Assembly (NCBI GenBank): GCA_024529925.1
Contig: JAFEUB010000307.1
Location: 5,001-69,000, forward strand
Source: Ophthalmolycus amberensis
Lineage: Eukaryota; Chordata; Actinopteri; Perciformes; Zoarcidae
Length of the DNA: 64,000 bases
Direction of reading: 5' to 3'
Positions 55,301-62,659 of the stretch are shown here, piece by piece. The translations under genes were made by a program, and so were the position numbers. Every line of letters starts with the position of its first letter. Position 1 is the stretch's first letter. The notes under the pieces are model-generated. The model saw only the letters and a list, made by a program, of their open reading frames with translations. It was not told where the DNA came from and made no database searches.

Positions 55301-58300
55301 TGTTACCTGGCGTCCACCATACTGGCGATGTCCGCCCCCAGACAGTGTGGGCGGGGCAAAGTACACAGGAAGTGCAGATTGACGGGGCTGAAGGCTCGAA
55401 CCGTCCCGTCAGAACAACCACAGAAGATCAACTCGTCTGTGACGGACAGACACGTGGCCTGAGACGCCTGAGGACACACAGACAGACAGAGAGGAGGACA
55501 CACAGACAGACAGACAAACAGACAGGACAGACAGGACAGACAGACAGGTGAGTCCTGATGTCCACTTTGTCTCTCTGAGTTCTGACACCATGAAGATGAG
55601 GATGTGTTTGATCTAAACAACATAATACTTTTACTTTGTTGAGGACTATGTTTTAGCGGTGGATGAATCCACATTTGGTTCTCTAACATGTCTCATGTCT
55701 CTAACATGTCTCATGTCTCTAACTGTTGGAGACATGAGACAGTTGGAGACATGTTAGAGTCTAACATGTCTCCAACTGTCTCATGTCTCCAACTGTCTCA
55801 TGTCTCAAACGGTCTCATGTCTCCAACATGTCTCATGTCTCCAACATGTCTCATGTCTCCAACATGTCTCATGTCTCCAACATGTCTCCAACTGTCTCAT
55901 GTCTCCAACATGTCTCATGTCTCTAACACGTCTCATGTCTCTAACTGTCTCATGTCTCTAACATGTCTCCAACTGTCTCATGTCTCCAACATGTCTCATG
56001 TCTCCAACATGTTTCCAACTGTCTCATGTCTCCGACATGTCTTAAACTGTCTCATGTCTCCAACATGTCTCTAACATCTCTCATGTCTCCAACATGTCTG
56101 TTGTCTCTAACATGTCTCATGTCTCCAACATGTCTCATGTCTCTAACATGTCTCATGTCTCCAACATGTCTCATGTCTCCAACTGCCTCATGTCTCTAAC
56201 ATGTCTCCAACTGTCTCATGTCTCTAACATGTCTCATGTCTCCAACATGTTTCATGTCTCCAACTGCCTCATGTCTCTAACATGTCTCCAACTGTCTCAT
56301 GTCTCCAACATGTCTCTAACATGTCTCCAACATGTCTCATGTCTCTAACATGTCTCATGTCTCTAACATGTCTCCAACTGTCTCATGTCTCCAACATGTC
56401 TCATGTCTCAAACTGTCTCATGTCTCCAACATGTCTCTAACATCTCTCATGTCTCCAACATGTCTCATGTCTCAGACATGTCTGTTGTCTCTAACATGTA
56501 TCATGTCTCCAACTTGTCTCATATCTCCAACATGTCTCATGTTTCCAACATGTGTCATGTCTACATGTCTCTAACATGTCTCATGTCTCTAACATGTCTC
56601 CAACTGTATCATGTCTCCAACATGTCTCATGTCTCTAACATGTCTCCAACATGTCTCCAACATGTCTCATGTCTCCAACTGTCTTTTGTCTCTAACATGT
56701 CTCATGTCTCCAACATGTCTTTTGTCTCTAACATGTTTCATGTCTCTGTCTTTTGTCTCTAACATGTAAATGAGGTGAGAGAATGTGAGTGGGAGAAGAT
56801 TCAGACAGAGAGGCTGTTTCACTGAGCTGCTGCTTCAGGGGTTAGAATTTATACTGTAGTACTGGTACTGTAGTGCTGCAATACTATAGTACTGTAACAC
56901 TGAAATACTGTAGTACTGTAATACCGTACTACTGTAATACCGGAGTGCTGAAATACTGGAGTACTGGTACTGTAATACTGGAGTACTGATACTGAAGTAC
57001 TGTAATGCTGGAGTACTGATACTGGAGTACTGTAATACTGGAGTACTGATACTATAGTACTGATACTGGAGTACTGTAGTGCTGTAATGCTGGAGTACTC
57101 ATACTGGAGTACTCATACTTGAGTACTGTAATACTGGAGTACTAATACTGTAGAACTGATAAGTACCAGTACTACAGTACCAGCACACAGTATTTCAGTA
57201 TCAGTACTCCAGTACTAATACTACAATACCAGTATTAAAATACCAGTATTACAGTACTACAGTATCATTACTACAGTATCAGTACTACAGTATCAGTACT
57301 ATAGTACTACAGGATGCTGGATGTTGGTGGCGGTGACTGATGCTGCGTTCAGGGTCCTCTGTGAATCCGTGTGGAGGTTAAACGAGGTGATACGTCTCTC
57401 AGCCAATCAGGTGGAGTGTTTGAATGAATGACAGCGGCGTGCTGTGAAACCGACCAATGGAGTGAGAGGAAGGAAGTGGGCGTGTCTAGATCAGTCAGCT
57501 CAGCCAGTGACGATAAAGATTCAGATTATTTCAATCAGATTCGTGTTCTTCAACCAGAGTCTAGTATAATAACTGAATAATTTAGTGTTGATGAATGATT
57601 ATCACCATAATATATTATTATATTATTATCATTTTAGCCCTAGCTAAGCTAACCTAGAGCTAACTCTGTAGCTTTAATGGTCCAGCAATTCAATTATTGA
57701 CATTTGGGGCTGAAATTAAGCTGAAGTCAGAGGATCAGCCTGCGCTAATGTTTAGTGTCGAGTTTAACTTTGGCTAATTTCAAACCATCCCAACAGAGCT
57801 TATTGGCTAAAACGGCCAAGAATGTCTGCTTTGATGTCTTCCAGTCAGGCTTTCGACAGCACCACAGCACTGAAACTGCTCTTGTTAAGGTTTTCAACGA
57901 CATCCACTTAAACACAGACAATGGCAGAAGTTCAGTCTTAGTATTACTGGATCTCAGTGCTGCATTCGACACGGTCGACCATGACATACTCATAGAAAGA
58001 CTAAAGATCTGGGTGGGACTCTCTGCACAGCACTTAACTGGTTTGAATCCTACTTGAAGGACAGAGAATACTTTGTCTGTAGCTCATTACACATCAGCGC
58101 TGACTAAAATGACATGTGGTGTTCCCCAAGGTTCAATACTGGGGCCTCTTCTGTTCAACATCTACATGCTTCCACTAGCTCAGATTATGGAAAACAACAA
58201 AGTGTGTTATCATAATTATGCAGACGACATACAAATCTACATAACTATGTCACCAGGGGACTATAATCCCATAAAGAGCTGGGTAACTGCATTGAACAAA

Positions 58301-61300
58301 TCAACAACTGGATGTGCCAGAATGTTCTTCAATTAAACAAAGATAAAACAGAAGTAATTGTTTTTGGTACCAAGGACGAACGATTGAAAATCACCGCTCA
58401 GCTTCAATCACTGATGTTAAAACCCACAAACCAAGCCAGAAATCTAGGTGTAGTTATGGATTCAGACCTCAACCTGAACAGCCATATCAAGACAACAGTC
58501 CGCAAGTCCTTTCTCCCCGCTGCTGTCAGGCTGCACAACAAACTGCTCTCGGTGGACCACTAACACTTGAACACTTGAACACGAACACTTTGCACACTCT
58601 GAACACTTTAATTCATTCACCTGGTGCAATATCATATCATATCTTATCTAATCCGTGCAATATCCAATACGTTTTAAGTATTTACCTGATCCGCCTGTAT
58701 ATTCTGTATATTCTGTATATTCTGTATATTCTGTATATACTGGCATATTTAGTATATCTAATACTCTTCTTACTGTCTTATTTTATTACTGTTCTACTGT
58801 TTACTGTTTAGTTTATTATATTACTTGATTTTTATCTTTATTTTATTACTTGTGAGCAATGCTGCTGTAATCCTGTAATTTCCCCACTGAGGGACTAATA
58901 AAGGATTATTTTATCTTATCTTATCTTATCTTACAATTACAAAATCAGCCTACTATCACCTGAAGAATATATCAAGGATTAGAGGACTTATGTCTCAACA
59001 GGTAAAACTTGTCCATGTATTTATCTTCAGCAGACTGGACTACTGTAACGGTGTGTTTACAGGTCTCTGTAACAAGTCCGTCAGAAAGCTGCAGCTGATT
59101 CAGAACGCTGCAGCTCGAGTCCTCACTAAGACCAGGAGGGTGGATCACATCACCCCAGTTCTGAGGTCTTTGCACTGGCTTCCTGTCCAACAAAGAATTG
59201 ACTTTAAAATCCTGCTGTTGGTTTACAAAGCACTGAATGGTTTAGGGCCAAAATACATCTCTGATCTGCTGCTACCTTATGAACCATCCCGACCCCTCAG
59301 GTCGTCTGGGACCGGTCTACTTCCTGTTCCCAGAGTCAGAACTAAACATGGAGAAGCAGCGTTCAATTGTTCTGCTCCACATATCTGGAACAAAGTCCAG
59401 AAAGCTGCAGGTCTGCTGAGACCCTCAGCTCCTTTACATCAAGATTGAAGACTTTTCTGTTTGTTGCTGCCTTTAATTCAACCAGAAATAAACTTGCCTT
59501 GCCTTAAAAGTAGCCGAATAAAGCTACAACAAAATCGCTTTTTTTGCAATGTTACGTTTACAGACAGAAGTCGATGGTAAAAAATAAGCCTCTTGAATAA
59601 ACTCTTAACATTTTGTTCCGTTAGCGAGCTGGCTAGTGGTAGCATGTTCTCAGCTAGCCTGCATGTTAGCGGTTAGCTCACAAGCTAAAGTATTTTAACC
59701 CAGCAAGTAGTCCTGCTTTTTAGTTTCTAGTGATGAGCTAAAAGCTAACCAGCAGCTAGCTGCTACTGTCTGTTAGGTAACGATAAAGACATTTTGCTGA
59801 ATAAATAAATGTTGCTTTATGAGTTTAATATCAATGAATCTGGAGTATTGTTGACTTTTATTTTGTTAGTTTGAGTCTTCTGTTCTGTAGTATAACCTCA
59901 CAGCCAGATGAGTTTATATCATGAGGATTATAGATATTAATATGTTCTTTAACAGACTGAGTTCATATTAATCATGAGGATTATAGATATTAATATGTTC
60001 TTTAACACAGTGATTCTCAACTGGTGGGTCGCGACCCAAAAGTGGGTCGCAGACCCGTTTTCAGTGGGTCGCGGGCCTTTGCCTGACAAAAAAAAAAAAA
60101 TTATTTTATTTTGAAGGGCATTTTTATGCAGCGGAATTATTCCAGCATTTACGGCACTTGTTCGGCGGTGCAGGAAAAACACCCCAATGCGTTGTGAATC
60201 ACATCACGTGATGAAGCTCAGCCAATCAAATATGAGTATTCTGTCAAGTTTCCTGACTCAGTGAGATGTTCACACACCGTGACACACGGGGAGAGACGAG
60301 GAGAGCAGAGCAGGACTGTTTATTGAGGTGTGTGTCGTGAAAGTCAAATCATAGGACGATCTCCAAAAGAGAGAAATGGCCAGAGAGACCAGAGTCATTA
60401 GACTCTGAAGAATTCACCTATATGAGTCTGTCCAGTCAAACACTAATTTCTCTTTTTAGAAGATGAGAAAAATATAATATTGTGGCTTTTTCACTTCATC
60501 CTGAATGAACTGAATTTAAAGCTGCAGGGCAATTCAGTGAAAATTATTTTGCTAAAATGAATTTCGTTAAATAATTTATTTTTTAATCCAGCCGTTTTTT
60601 TACTTGAAATGAGAAGAACATTTATTTATGTATTTCTATGTATTATTTATAATCCATCCAGTTAAATTTGAAAAATGAGAATAATATTTGTTATTTGTTG
60701 ATTTGACAGTTGTTTACTACACAGAGACGTTACTACTACTAGACTTCTTGAATATAGATAGTCGTGGGTCCCGGCTTTTCATTAAGGGGTGATGGTGGGT
60801 CCCGCAGCCAGACCAGTTGAGAACCACTGCTTTAACAGACTGAGTTCATATTAATCATGAGGATTATAGATATTAATATGTTCTTTAACAGACTGAGTTC
60901 ATATTAATCATGAGGATTATAGATATTAATATGTTCTTTAACAGACTGAGTTCATATTAATCATGAGGATTATAGATATTAATATGTTCTTTAACAGACT
61001 GAGTTCATATTAATCATGAGGATTATAGATATTAATATGTTCTTTAACAGACTGAGTTCATATTAATCATGAGGATTATAGATATTAATATGTTCTTTAA
61101 CAGACTGAGTTCATATTAATCATGAGGATTATAGATATTAATATGTTCTTTAACAGACTGAGTTCATATTAATCATGAGGATTATAGATATTAATATGTT
61201 CTTTGATAGGCTGAACTGACTGAGTCCAGGTGAGGCGACGATTTACGGTCGCAGAGTCGACTCTCTGCACAGGAAGCCAGAAAGGAAGCAGAGGAACTTC

Positions 61301-62623
61301 AGATTAAAGTCACACAGAGAAACATTCTTAATATACAGCGAGTTAAAGACACCTGTGACCACGCCCATCAGTGATGTCACCTGTACGGACAGGTGAGAAC
61401 TCACCCGTAGCTCCACCCACTTGTCGAGGAGTCGCCGGTCGTTGAACTCACACAGCAGACCAGAGGATGTGATGCAGAAGGTGGAGGAGGCATGTCGGCC
61501 CCGCCCACACGCCACGTCGCTGAAGAAGTTATTCCTGAGTTCTCCCAGCAGCCCTGAACGCCCCAGCAGAGGGACGGTGGCGTTCACCTGTGGACAGGTG
61601 AGGAGGGTCGATCAGTAATCAATAATAATAATCATCTCATCAGCTGGAGACCGTTGAAGGAGAACCTTGGAGGTCTTGGCGTGGTCCAGGTACCAGAACT
61701 TGACGTGTCGGTTTCCAGCGGTAACAAAGTAGGAGCTGTCGTCTGAGAAGGAAACGGCCGTCACTTTACTGGAGACCTTGTTGGCTGAAACCACCACGTT
61801 CTTCTGATAAACACACAAACAAGTCAACAACAACATCTGTCATAATCAGTTCACTATCAATAAACATGTTTTTCTTCACCGATTAACTCCAGTTAAGAAA
61901 ACTCAACACTTCCTGCAGATGTTTCACATTATATATTGTAAGAAATTTGAACATTGAATTAGCGTATTTAGTAGATATGATAAAAGTGTTTAATAATTCA
62001 TAATTAAGAATTCATAATTTGTCATAATCATAAGTGTATTGGGAATGCATAATTAAGATAAACATAAAGAGTTTTAGGATTAGTAGCTAAAAGACATGAA
62101 GCTTCTGCCAAATTTCAGTAATTTAACTTTCATACTGAAGGACTATCATAGAAGGGATTAAACAATAACTGTCAGTCATTGAATGTGTTAGTAAACGCAG
62201 GGACAGAAAGCCAGACAGACAGAATACACTCCTGACCGTTAGCCAATAGGAATTGGGGCAGAAGGAAGGGGAGGAATTGCGAACGGATATGTGGGCGGGA
62301 GATAGGAAGACTTTTTCCCTCTTGTTACGTTACGTTCCCAGGCGACGGTGGTCTTGCCCTGAGGAGCGAGAGAGGTTTTTGCACCGGGTGGGGTAAGGTT
62401 GAAATATTGTAATGTTTCATAGGAGTATGTACTCCAATGTGTAACTGTAATCGTACTTACATCAGTGGGATTAAATCCTTTTAACTGTAAACCAGTTTTG
62501 GTGGAGTTATTATTGCAGCGTGTCAACTGTAACAAACAGCTGGACGCACGTGAGATCCGGCCTCCTCCACGTTGGGGTGAAATTCAGCCCTAACAATATA
62601 CATATATATATATATATATCTAG

Positions 62624-62659
<36 letters not shown>

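Noticed and set aside
55688..56762. Long MSPTCLMSPTCL-type frames
   Set aside because: The TCTCATGTCTCCAAC minisatellite lacks stops in several frames; it is not coding.
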